A stretch of DNA of 36,601 nt, from positions 1 to 36,601 of the forward strand of contig MTSL01000174.1 of NCBI GenBank assembly GCA_002794465.1. Reading direction: 5' to 3'. Of this stretch, positions 17,390 through 25,386 are shown piece by piece. The position numbers and the translations under genes are program-made. The notes below the pieces were generated by a model that was not told the DNA's origin, did no database searches, and was given only the letters and a program-made list of their open reading frames with translations. Every line of letters starts with the position of its first letter. Positions within the stretch are counted from its first letter, which is position 1. This stretch comes from Paramicrosporidium saccamoebae. Taxonomy: Eukaryota; Rozellomycota.

Positions 17390-17989
17390 ATGTGGTCACA
17401 AATTCTCTTCATACTACCTGTCGTTGTGGCTTCGTACATTTCGAATGTACCGAATTGTAGATACGGCAGTACACCAGAGCTTCCTGTCCCAGTCCCCACT
17501 CCGAACTCTAGAGTGCCGAATTTATCGGGGTCCAGACGTAGTACTAGACCGTATCTTTCCTCAAACTCTATGCCGAGATCCGAACATGGCAATACATTGA
17601 ATACTATTATCCCCACCACCATTTCAAGCTCCACGCATAGCACTAGCGCGAATTCTACTGTCTCAAACCCCATTCCACGTTCTACGCGCAGTACCAGAGT
17701 GAGTGCTGTTGTCCCAGAGGCCTTTATGAACACTAAATCATCAGCCTGCCCATACTCGAGAAATTTATACACCAAAAACCCGCCAGGTTACCAACGCCCG
17801 AGCCTTTCAAATGCTGAATACAACCAGAAGCTGGATGCTATCGACCGCAACATTATGCTTATTGATACGCAGCTAGCCCTCGCTGTAACAACTGATTCTG
17901 GACATATGGTAGATAGGCAACAGGAGCTGATCCATTGTCTCGAATTCCTGTGTCGTGAGCGGCTTAGGGTGGTTGCTGCAGGCTACTAA
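17390..17989 (+). CDS. Predicted secreted protein B, Ser/Thr/Pro-rich
   Basis: 199 residues from the ATG at 17390. The N-terminus MWSQILFILPVVVASYIS is a likely signal peptide. Residues 25-115 are low in complexity and rich in Ser, Thr, Pro, Asn and Arg, the kind of stretch that is often O-glycosylated in exported proteins. Residues 135-199 look helical and folded: LSNAEYNQKLDAIDRNIMLI, then a short QQELIHCLEFLCRERL helix. No known domain fits. A frame of 130 codons runs antisense but is a shadow of the biased codon use here. The gene stands between secreted-protein genes A and C on the same strand. Confidence 0.55.
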   Translation: MWSQILFILPVVVASYISNVPNCRYGSTPELPVPVPTPNSRVPNLSGSRRSTRPYLSSNSMPRSEHGNTLNTIIPTTISSSTHSTSANSTVSNPIPRSTRSTRVSAVVPEAFMNTKSSACPYSRNLYTKNPPGYQRPSLSNAEYNQKLDAIDRNIMLIDTQLALAVTTDSGHMVDRQQELIHCLEFLCRERLRVVAAGY

Positions 17990-18119
17990 CATTTGAATAA
18001 GGGACGATGCTCAAGTAATAGAATCCACGGAACCCAATAAACGCTCACCTCGTGCCAATTAAACCATATTTGGGAGGGGCCCGTCCTATTTTGGGCGGCA
18101 AAATACATTGGAACACGCC

Positions 18120-18392
18120 ATGCGGCATGCAATTCTATTATTAATACTAGTCAGTCTTGTTGCTGCTAGCCGACACCGCCGTCCGACCCCGCCATCAGCC
18201 TTCAAAATGGCAATGGTCCGCAAATACATGGTGGTCAATCCTGGCGATCATTTACGCAACCCAGAAACAACGCAAAAGTATCTGAGGGAGCTTTTGAGAT
18301 TAGTTAACGAAGGAAAAGCATACCTTGAACCCGAGGAAGAGCGTTATTTGCGTTCCTGGTTTGAAGACGACGATTGCTGTATCACTTTTTAA
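18120..18392 (+). CDS. Small predicted secreted protein C
   Basis: 90 residues from the ATG at 18120. MRHAILLLILVSLVAASR is a strong signal peptide with a good A-A-S cleavage region. The mature part begins with a basic stretch (RHRRPTPP), then an amphipathic helix region with TQKYLRELLRLVNEGKAY and an acidic C-terminal end with two adjacent cysteines (DDDCCITF). No family is recognised. Its TAA is immediately followed by AATAAA (18392-18397), and the next gene starts only 35 nt after the stop. It is the third of three consecutive signal-peptide genes, and the most convincing. Confidence 0.6.
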   Translation: MRHAILLLILVSLVAASRHRRPTPPSAFKMAMVRKYMVVNPGDHLRNPETTQKYLRELLRLVNEGKAYLEPEEERYLRSWFEDDDCCITF

Positions 18393-18397
18393 ATAAA
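18392..18397 (+). terminator. AATAAA overlapping the stop codon of secreted protein C
   Basis: The hexamer shares its first base with the TAA stop. Cleavage 10-30 nt later would fall at or just before the next start codon at 18428, showing how tightly genes are packed. Confidence 0.4.
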
Positions 18398-18427
18398 CCT
18401 GGGGTTGTTCAGGCCTGGGTGACCAGG

Positions 18428-18973
18428 ATGCGGGATGAGGCCAAGAATGGCGACTTTGCACCCGTTCAACTGGACAGCGCATTCAGCGAATCTGACGGCT
18501 TCTACGCACACTACAAGTCCATCCCCGCTGGTCAGCGAAAACTTGTGCTTGTTCGACTGCCCTGCAACATACCGACAAGCGCCATGAAAGACGTGTCGTT
18601 GCGTGCGTCAAAGAAACGTGCTATGGGCGAGTTTGAACATGACGGCGGACGATACGAAGTTCGATGCACAGGCGAAACGCCTGCTGCCGCACTTGTTGTT
18701 CCGGGGAAAAAGGGTTGTCACATCAGTATATATACTACAAGCGCTAATTTTGCAGATTCCGAGTTCCACGAGGTCTGGAGTGCAATACGTGTGAAAAACG
18801 ACAACGCCGAGGAGCAAGGCACTGAGCTGGATTTTGACGGTGACGTTGGTGGCAGTGAGGCGCTGATGGTGCAACCAAAAGGACTACGAACAAATCTGCG
18901 AGCCACTGATTTCTCCACTGTAATCAATAGGAAACGCAAGGCAGCCAGTCCTGCCAAGAAGAATAAAAAGTAA
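18428..18973 (+). CDS. Basic-tailed nuclear protein, possibly RNA polymerase I subunit RPA34
   Basis: 181 residues from the first ATG at 18428. The order of features resembles yeast Rpa34: an acidic leader, a strand motif KLVLVRLPCNIPTSAMKDVS that parallels the VWLIKFPSNVDISKLKSL segment of Rpa34, a short basic/aromatic strand (GGRYEVRC), a LVVPGKKG strand, then a nuclear-type tail KRKAASPAKKNKK. In Rpa34 this N-terminal half pairs with Rpa49 in a TFIIF-like dimer on Pol I. The resemblance is by pattern only and no catalytic residue can confirm it. A generic nuclear protein remains possible. It is 35 nt from the gene upstream and ends just before an 11-bp tandem repeat array. Confidence 0.5.
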   Translation: MRDEAKNGDFAPVQLDSAFSESDGFYAHYKSIPAGQRKLVLVRLPCNIPTSAMKDVSLRASKKRAMGEFEHDGGRYEVRCTGETPAAALVVPGKKGCHISIYTTSANFADSEFHEVWSAIRVKNDNAEEQGTELDFDGDVGGSEALMVQPKGLRTNLRATDFSTVINRKRKAASPAKKNKK

Positions 18974-18978
18974 CACTA

Positions 18979-19134
18979 GACTGGCAATAAGCTAAGAGTA
19001 GGCTGATAATAGACTAGTAATAGACTGGTGATAGACTAGTAATAGATTGGTGATAGACTGATAATAGACCGGTAGTAGACTGATAATAGGCTGATAATAG
19101 ATTGACAATAGACTGAAAACAGACTGATAAAGAG
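18979..19134. repeat. Tandem array of about 14 imperfect 11-bp units
   Basis: The unit is close to ACTGATAATAG, with variants such as ACTAGTAATAG and ATTGGTGATAG. The array fills the space between two convergent genes (RPA34-like on plus, NDK on minus) and ends 26 bp before the NDK stop. An open frame across it on the minus strand is only an effect of the repeat. Confidence 0.85.
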
Positions 19135-19160
19135 GATGTATTAATGCTTCGAGGATCAAT

Positions 19161-19647
19161 TTACTCGTAGACCATAGGGCTAATGGCCATGGTGTAGGAG
19201 CACACGCCATTGGGGAACCAAAGGGCAATCTCCTTCTCGGCACTCTCCACACTGTCGGAGCCATGGCACACATTGCGTCCCAAATCAATTCCGTAGTCGC
19301 CACGGACGCTGCCGGGAGCACTTGCCAATGGGTTGGTCTCGCCGAGCATCTTGCGGCCAGTCTTGACGACATCCTTTCCCATAAAGACCATGGCCAGGAC
19401 GGGTCCTGATGCCATGAAATCGCAAAGTCCATTGAAGAAGGGCTTTGAGGAGAGGTCGGCGTAATGCTTCTCTAGATGCGCACGTCCGGGCTGCATCAAC
19501 TGCGCAGCAAGCAACTGGTATCCACGCTTCTCAAAACGGGCCATGATTTCACCAGCCTATGATTAGTGCGCCATGGATGGATGCTACCAGTCCGCGTTGG
19601 ACGCCGTCGGGCTTAATCATAAGGAAGGTACGTTCGGTGTTGGACAT
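19161..19647 (-). CDS. NDK: Nucleoside diphosphate kinase
   Basis: Exon 1 is 19588..19647 (20 codons) and exon 2 is 19161..19556, joined across a 31-nt intron to give 151 residues, the standard length. NDK transfers the gamma-phosphate of ATP to other NDPs through a phosphohistidine. Exon 1 encodes [16 protein letters not shown], the conserved first strand and loop. The active-site histidine is H118 in [16 protein letters not shown], and the substrate-binding residues around it are intact. It ends with ISPMVYE, close to the usual W-I-Y-E end. Replacing V-G-E-I by A-G-E-I at the junction is mild. The gene is divergent from the mutase and its 3' end abuts the 11-bp repeat array. Confidence 0.96.
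19557..19587 (-). other. 31-nt intron of NDK
   Basis: GTAGCA donor, CATAG acceptor, with an excellent CTAAT branch-point match 10 nt from the end. Position fixed by protein homology. Confidence 0.9.
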
Positions 19648-20105
19648 GTCTTTGGAAGGAGTGTAGAGACAAAAAAATGTTTTTTTTGTGATAATATATC
19701 TACGGACCAGGGATAAGGGTCTTATTATGTTCTCGTTATTATGAAATAATTAGTTGGGGATACGTGGTGGACCAAATGCAAAAAAGAGTCAGAGACCAAT
19801 AATGGAAACAGGCAGATTGGCACTACAATGCTATGTTAGCACACTGACACTATGCTGATGGCCAGTTCTCTTTCGCCTACTTGTATTGACAACAATCGCT
19901 CCCACCCCACATCACTATTACCACACAACGTCATTAGAGCCACGCAACACAATAACTAAACAAAATTATAACTAAACAACATTATAACAACACAACATTA
20001 TAACTAAGCAACATTATAACTGCACGACGTTATAACTGCGCAGCGTTATAACCTTACAATTACTAAAAGTCACATATTTAGGGATCAGATAGACGGACCA
20101 ATCGC
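19648..20105. other. Divergent spacer between NDK and the mutase
   Basis: 458 bases. It includes a T-rich run near 19674-19687 and the 16-bp repeat array listed next. No other gene is visible. Confidence 0.5.
19945..20056. repeat. Seven tandem 16-bp units upstream of the mutase
   Basis: Units keep exact 16-bp spacing and resemble CAACATTATAACTAAG. Five of them carry TTATAAC; later units turn to CGTTATAAC. The array ends 49 bp before the mutase ATG, so TATA-like hexamers are presented at 16-bp steps in the promoter region. Confidence 0.85.
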
Positions 20106-22375
20106 ATGAGGCATGCATTGCGGAGCATAAAAAGGTCTCAATTTGTAGCCCAAAAGAGCACCTTGGCCTTAAATCCGGCATGGTCCGAGTTGGTGGCGAA
20201 AGAGTTAAAGGGAAAGAAGGCTGATGAGTTGGCCCGGAAGACGGCCGAGGTAATGGCGGCCATGTTGGTTAATTGATAAGGGAATCACCATCAAGCCACT
20301 CTACACAAAGGACGACACTAAGAAGATAGCCGATGAGCTTCCTGGACAGTTCCCGTACACCCGCGGCCCATATGCTTCCATGTACACCCACCGTCCATGG
20401 ACCATCCGTCAATATGCGGGGTTCAGCACGGTGGAGGAAAGCAATGCATTCTATAAGAAGAATCTGGCAGCCGGGCAGCAGGGACTGAGTGTGGCTTTTG
20501 ATCTTGCCACTCATCGGGGCTACGACTCGGACCATCCTCGTGTGACTGGTGATGTAGGGATGGCGGGGGTTGCAATTGACAGTATCGAAGACATGAAGAT
20601 CCTCTTTGACGGAATCCCGTTGGATCGAATGTCTGTGTCAATGACAATGAACGGAGCTGTGCTGCCCGTAATGGCCATGTACATTGGAGCCGCCATCGAA
20701 CAGGGAGTAAAGACGGAACAACTGGCCGGCACCATACAAAACGACATTCTGAAGGAATTCATGGTCCGAAACACCTTTATCTATCCTCCCGAGCCGTCGA
20801 TGCGCATCATTTCCGATGTCTTTTCCTACACGGCCAAGGTATGGCGAGACTTTATGCTCATGCCGCGTAGAATATGCCGAAATTCCATTCCATCTCCATC
20901 TCAGGCTATCATATGCAGGAAGCTGGCGCCGATGTTGTTCTTGAACTCGGATTCACCATTGCCAATGGTTTAGAGTACATTCGGACCGGTTTGGCAGCGG
21001 GTCTGGCTGTGGATGAATTTGCTCCACGTCTGTCATTCTTTTGGGGGATTGGCATGAATTTCTACATGGAAATTGCCAAAATGCGGGCAGCACGCAAATT
21101 ATGGGCAGAGTTGGTGAAGGAAAAGTTCAAGCCGAAGAATGCAAAGTCGGTACAGCTTCGGACCCATTGTCAAACGTCGGGATGGTCGCTGACTGAAAAG
21201 GATCCATACAACAATGTGATTCGAACAACAATCGAGGCCATGGCAGCCGTGTTTGGTGGAACACAGAGTCTTCATACTAATTCGCTCGACGAAGCTGTGG
21301 CTCTGCCTACCGAGTTTAGTGCCCGGATTGCCCGAAACACCCAGCTGGTTTTACAATGTGAGACGGGAATCACTCATGCAGTTGATCCCTGGGGTGGGTC
21401 GTACTTGATCGAGTCGCTGACTAAGGACGTCTATGATGCAGCTAAAGCCTTGATTGAGGAAGTGGAGGCGATGGGAGGAATGGCCAAGGCAGTCGCATCG
21501 GGGATGCCCAAACTTCGGATCGAAGAGGCAGCAACACGGAGACAGGCCTTGATAGACTCTGGACAAGAAGTCATTGTAGGTGTGAACCGATACCAATCTG
21601 ACAGCAAGGACAATGTCCAAGTACGGCCATTTCCGTTCTCACAATGTAGGTGCTGTCGGTCGATAATGCCACAGTTTTGAAGAAACAGGCAGCAAGACTG
21701 AAAAAGATAAAATCTTCTCGAGACGAAAAGGCGACTGCAAAATGTCTTGCTGCTCTGACAAATGCGGCAAAGACAGGAAAGGGAAATCTATTGGAATTGT
21801 CTGTAAATGCTGCATTGGCCCGGTGTACTTTGGGCGAAATATCCAACGCTCTTGAAGATGTGTGGGGTCGACATCAAGCAAGCAGCACTGTCGTCTCTGG
21901 TGCCTACAAGTCGGCCTATGGCGATTCCGCCGCCATTGATGCCACGATTCGTCGTGCTAGCGAGTTTATGGAACGCCATGGTCGTCGTCCTCGCATTCTC
22001 GTTGCAAAACTGGGCCAGGATGGCCATGATCGCGGCGCCAAGGTAATTGCCAGCAGTTTTGCCGATTTGGGCTTTGATGTGGATATCGGCCCTCTTTTCC
22101 AGACTCCCGAAGAGGTATTGCGACAGGCATTGGACTCGGATGTACATGTGATTGGGGTGAGCACATTAGCAGCAGCGCATCGGACGCTTGTTCCCGAGCT
22201 CATCCGACTGCTAAAAAAGAACAAAGCAGGCCATATAGCAGTAATCTGCGGCGGTGTCATTCCGGAAAAGGACTACAAGGATCTGTACAACCAAGGCGTC
22301 GCTGCCATATTTGGGCCCGGCACGCCCATTCCCGAATCGGCCCTCAAGATTATTGATCTCATTGATAATTGTTGA
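20106..22375 (+). CDS. MUT/MMUT: Methylmalonyl-CoA mutase, mitochondrial
   Basis: Four exons: 20106..20249, 20281..20838, 20871..21620 and 21650..22375, with introns of 31, 32 and 29 nt, give 725 residues. The enzyme uses adenosylcobalamin to turn L-methylmalonyl-CoA into succinyl-CoA, the last step of propionate breakdown. The first residues [18 protein letters not shown] form a basic mitochondrial presequence. The TIM-barrel substrate domain shows [35 protein letters not shown] (made by splicing), [13 protein letters not shown] and [13 protein letters not shown]. The B12 domain has [12 protein letters not shown] with the cobalt-ligand His at about 610, then GVSTLAAAH and [11 protein letters not shown]. 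The protein is a single-chain alpha+B12 enzyme, as in animals. No key residue is missing. Dikarya fungi lack it, but some early-diverging fungi and most animals keep it. Confidence 0.97.
20250..20280 (+). other. 31-nt intron 1 of the mutase, AAG acceptor
   Basis: GTAATG donor and TTAATTGATAAG end. It is the only one of 17 introns in the window whose acceptor is AAG instead of TAG. The join gives [11 protein letters not shown]. Confidence 0.85.
20839..20870 (+). other. 32-nt intron 2 of the mutase
   Basis: GTATGG donor, GCGTAG acceptor. The junction falls inside the conserved [15 protein letters not shown] segment, so it is certain. Confidence 0.93.
21621..21649 (+). other. 29-nt intron 3 of the mutase
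   Basis: GTACGG donor, ATGTAG acceptor. It joins KDNVQ to VLSVDNATV, the standard linker before the B12 domain. Confidence 0.92.
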
Positions 22376-22560
22376 TATGCATTATTAATATTGATTGTTA
22401 ACATGGATCGTTAATGTGTACTACTAGCAGGAATCGTTATTATTGGCAAGTATTGTTGATATGCATTGTTGTGGGGATCGTTATTGGTATTTACTGTTAT
22501 TAGTATCTACTGGTGACATGTATCGCTATTATACATTGTTGGTCTGTGCTGTTGACTCTG
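22368..22560. repeat. Degenerate repeats after the mutase
   Basis: GTTGATATGCATT occurs at the stop codon and again about 82 bp later, with GGATCGTTA-like and GTTATT-rich words between and after. The spacing is irregular, so this is a decayed low-copy array. Confidence 0.5.
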
Positions 22561-22602
22561 AATCAAGACTTTGGGAGCATAATAAATGTTTAAACTTTAC
22601 CA

Positions 22603-22863
22603 ATGTTGACGGTGGAAGACGAAATTAGGACACTACAAAGTTTGCGGGATACTATCACTTTGGGTGAGGGGCCTGCGCAGATATCAACACACATACCCAC
22701 CTTGGCCACTTCCCTGTCCATCCCAGAGGACACTCTCACCGAATACCTCTTGCAGCTGTACCCTGAACGACCGCGACGCGGCAAACGGGTAACTGCCAAG
22801 CGCGAGGAAGAGAGTGTAGAATCTTCGCCAGTTAAGCGTCCACGTCGCACTCCAAGACGCTAA
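22603..22863 (+). CDS. Small basic protein, unrecognised
   Basis: 86 residues from the ATG at 22603. I do not recognise it. Residues 3-55 look helical and neutral to acidic (EDEIRTLQSLRDTI; TLATSLSIPEDTLTEYLLQLYP). From 56 on it is strongly basic: RPRRGKRVTAKR, then SSPVKRPRRTPRR at the C-terminus, typical of nuclear or nucleic-acid-binding tails. The small helical head with a basic tail would suit a histone-associated or complex-accessory protein, but this is a guess. It stands alone between the mutase and a spacer of 575 bases. Confidence 0.5.
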   Translation: MLTVEDEIRTLQSLRDTITLGEGPAQISTHIPTLATSLSIPEDTLTEYLLQLYPERPRRGKRVTAKREEESVESSPVKRPRRTPRR

Positions 22864-22890
22864 CTATGGTGACACGTTCTGCAAGCATGG

Positions 22891-22923
22891 TATATAACGT
22901 TGTATTAGCAAGTATTTTCTAAA
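22891..22923 (+). repeat. 33-base direct repeat, copy 1
   Basis: Starts TATATAAC, core GTTGTATTAGCAAGTATT, ends TCTAAA. It matches copy 2 at 31 of 33 positions, 454 bp apart. Confidence 0.8.
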
Positions 22924-23344
22924 GGTCATTTCAGTGCCACTCTGGTCGTCTTGCTAGTATATGTTGTATTAGTGTCGCGCAGTGGGGACAATACCACGGA
23001 CCTTGTCAGGCAGGAAGGGACGAGATGGAACGAGAGGAGAATTTATTCAGTCAATCCAACGACCCATTTATAGTCTCACAAATAATGTAATAGCCCCCAA
23101 ATGATAAAGATCTCATTATCTTTCATCGATTGTCCTGATTATCTCTTCTCCAAACTAGGGAATCATTTCCAAATACTCGACTAATCAGTCCTCTATATCA
23201 CATTAGCAACTCGTAGGAGTATGCTAAACCATAGGTGGGGCGTCAATCTTGTCTCACCTATTCCTCCTTCCACGTTCGGCCTTCCGCGTTTGGCCTACCA
23301 CGTATCACTCACTCAGCTAACTATTTCACATTTGATTCACCATT

Positions 23345-23377
23345 TATATAAAGTTGTATTAGCAAGTATTCTCTAAA
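23345..23377 (+). repeat. 33-base direct repeat, copy 2
   Basis: Partner of the copy at 22891. Beyond the repeat both copies run into sequence loosely like AGATCAATTCAGTGTCAC, which is also found at the LARP1 stop. Confidence 0.8.
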
Positions 23378-23438
23378 AGATCAACCATGTGTCATGATGA
23401 TTGTCCCCGTTCGTATGTATTTTCGTCATGTTAAAAGA

Positions 23439-25307
23439 TCAATTCAGTGTCACTTTTGCAAATCCCTCGCGGAACGATTCCAAGCTGGAATGCTTTTGCA
23501 ATGCCTCTTGTAGTTCCGGTCGCACCTTCAAAACATTAACTTCCTTATCGGGACGGTAATGCATGAATGCCCAAAATTTTTCCAATCCATAGAGGAATCC
23601 CGCACGATAGTCGGCGAGGGCCAGTTGTTGGAAATCAATGTATATTTCGGAACGGAATTTGCGTTCCAGACCGTAACTGTAGAAGCGGAAGAGACATTCT
23701 AGGCCGTAGCGGTAGCCATATGTGGCGTCTTCAGTGGCCATGCCTCGGAATTCGTCATACATGCGACGGTTGAAATGGTCGCGGAGAAAGTGGGACCAGA
23801 AACGGTACAGTGTGTTCATTTCATGGGAGCGCCCAATGCCAAGACGAAGCCGCTCGTTGATGGCGCGGTCATGGTAGCGTTTGTATTTGTGCATTTCAAA
23901 GCCATTCTCACGTAGCAGCTCGTGGGATGGATGCTCGGCAATCAAGACAGACCGAGTCTCCTCCACCGGTGCCAAGGCTGCGCTTCCTTCAATGGAGGCG
24001 GCCACCTGAGCCCGTCTTTGCATACGAATACGATCCCACACGGGATGGCGAGGGGCAGCACCCAACACCCATCCGACGGCATGGTCAAATTCTTCCTTAG
24101 CTGGAACAGCCGGAGCCGGCACGAATACGATAGATTTTTTCCGTGAGGGCAAAGCAGATTCCTTGAGGAATTCTTCGGCAACTGCAGTTTTGAGTTGTTC
24201 AAAGACTTCGCGACTGACTACTCCCACCTTTGGCTCAGCCTTGACAACCTCAGTCGCTTCTTGGAAATGATCCATTCCGTCATTGATAGCCTCGGAAATT
24301 TCCTGAGAGGAAATGTTCCTGTCATAGTGAATAATATTCCGCTCTCTAATGCGACGTCTTAATAGCTTATGTTGAGGAGCGAAAATGACAATGCTGTCAA
24401 CATCATCGTCCTCCAGCTCGGACAAGTCAGAATCTCCCTTTTTCGCAACAGCAGCCGCCTTTAATTCGCGCAAATGTTCATAATCCTCTGCGTGGTGGCG
24501 GTCGGAATGCTCAACCGACATTGCTTCACGGGCAGCTTCCGGGATGACCCATTGTTGCCAATCTCCTTTCCTACGAATGCACGTCTCAACCACTTCCACA
24601 GTCTCGCTTCCAATCAGCGACTCCAACACAATGTATGGATCATTACATATGGACTTCATGCGATTAAACTGCAAAATCGACTCAATCTCCACCCAGCCCT
24701 CATTGTCCATTTTCAGACGAAGATGCACATCACGACACAAATTTTCTACGCTCAAATAATATTCAAGCTGAGCCCGGGCAGCCAACATTGTTTGGAGACG
24801 GCTCACAGAGACAATACTTTTCTCGGGACGTGGAGTGACGGAGGAGGAGCGTGAGGGAGACTCCTTGGTGGGAGAATTCCTCTTGGATTTCCGGGGAGCG
24901 GCGCGACGACCCTTTGAAGAGGGACTCGCCATGGCCGAATTTGCAGACCTTCGCTCCTTTGAGGAAGAGCGACTAGAAAAGGCAACGGACGCTACTTCAG
25001 GGAGCACCTCTCCGAGTGGCACCCATTGCTTCCGATTCCTCTTTTCTTTAGCCTCGCCTGCATCATGTTGCTGCTCATCCGGCGTCTCGGCTACAATGAC
25101 AACGGGCTCCACTTTCATTATGGGCTTCCACGGTCCACAGGCCGGCGACTCGACCCGCGAAACGCGCTCCTGTAAATCCGGCGACTCGGCCCCCAAAGTG
25201 CATTCTTGTAAATCCGGTGACTCGACACACGAAACGTTCTCCTGCGACTCGACACACGGAATGCTCTCCTGCGACTCTGAACTTTTCACCACCTCCAAGA
25301 TACTCAT
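23439..25307 (-). CDS. LARP1: La-related protein 1 (LARP1) with DM15 region
   Basis: 622 residues from the ATG at 25307; the open frame upstream lacks an ATG. LARP1 binds the cap and 5' TOP motif of mRNAs for ribosomal proteins and links their translation to TOR. The N-terminal 60 residues are imperfect repeats of an S-P-D-L-Q-E-x-x-x-x-V-E-S type. A Ser/Lys/Arg-rich disordered stretch follows. The La motif is at about 170-260: [19 protein letters not shown] and [15 protein letters not shown]. The DM15 repeats occupy about 485-600, with [20 protein letters not shown]-like sequence, [38 protein letters not shown] and [11 protein letters not shown]. The DM15 part separates LARP1 from other La-related proteins and from yeast Sro9/Slf1. 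The gene is divergent from COG8, with only 79 bp between start codons. Confidence 0.88.
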   Translation of the reverse strand: MSILEVVKSSESQESIPCVESQENVSCVESPDLQECTLGAESPDLQERVSRVESPACGPWKPIMKVEPVVIVAETPDEQQHDAGEAKEKRNRKQWVPLGEVLPEVASVAFSSRSSSKERRSANSAMASPSSKGRRAAPRKSKRNSPTKESPSRSSSVTPRPEKSIVSVSRLQTMLAARAQLEYYLSVENLCRDVHLRLKMDNEGWVEIESILQFNRMKSICNDPYIVLESLIGSETVEVVETCIRRKGDWQQWVIPEAAREAMSVEHSDRHHAEDYEHLRELKAAAVAKKGDSDLSELEDDDVDSIVIFAPQHKLLRRRIRERNIIHYDRNISSQEISEAINDGMDHFQEATEVVKAEPKVGVVSREVFEQLKTAVAEEFLKESALPSRKKSIVFVPAPAVPAKEEFDHAVGWVLGAAPRHPVWDRIRMQRRAQVAASIEGSAALAPVEETRSVLIAEHPSHELLRENGFEMHKYKRYHDRAINERLRLGIGRSHEMNTLYRFWSHFLRDHFNRRMYDEFRGMATEDATYGYRYGLECLFRFYSYGLERKFRSEIYIDFQQLALADYRAGFLYGLEKFWAFMHYRPDKEVNVLKVRPELQEALQKHSSLESFREGFAKVTLN

Positions 25308-25386
25308 CTTTGTTGTCCCGGCACTTGGAACACGCACAAATGAAAACGCGCACCCTGGTCGGGTTTTTCTTGTTGACAATTAAGGC
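25308..25386. promoter_or_regulatory. 79-bp shared divergent promoter, LARP1 / COG8
   Basis: The start codons at 25307 (-) and 25387 (+) face away from each other across only 79 bases. Any core promoters and 5' leaders of both genes must lie here or inside the neighbouring coding sequence. No motif is clear. Confidence 0.5.

Larger units (their letters stand above)
22864..23438. other. Spacer before LARP1, with direct repeats
   Basis: 575 bases with no credible frame. It is bounded by near-identical 33-base direct repeats (22891-22923 and 23345-23377) and holds a loose third copy of the dispersed spacer motif near 23310-23332. It may be a worn-out insertion, but no transposase, terminal inverted repeat or target duplication is visible. 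Confidence 0.5.

Noticed and set aside
17383-17775. 130-codon frame antisense to secreted protein B
   Set aside because: It reads the Ser/Thr-rich stretch backwards and gives a valine/leucine-rich product without clear segments. The sense frame has a proper signal peptide and ATG.
18992-19432. 146-codon minus-strand frame over the 11-bp array and NDK
   Set aside because: Half of it is the tandem repeat translated; the rest is the wrong frame of NDK.
24835-25383. 182-codon plus-strand frame opposite the LARP1 N-terminus
   Set aside because: It mirrors the low-complexity, repeated LARP1 leader; no independent support.
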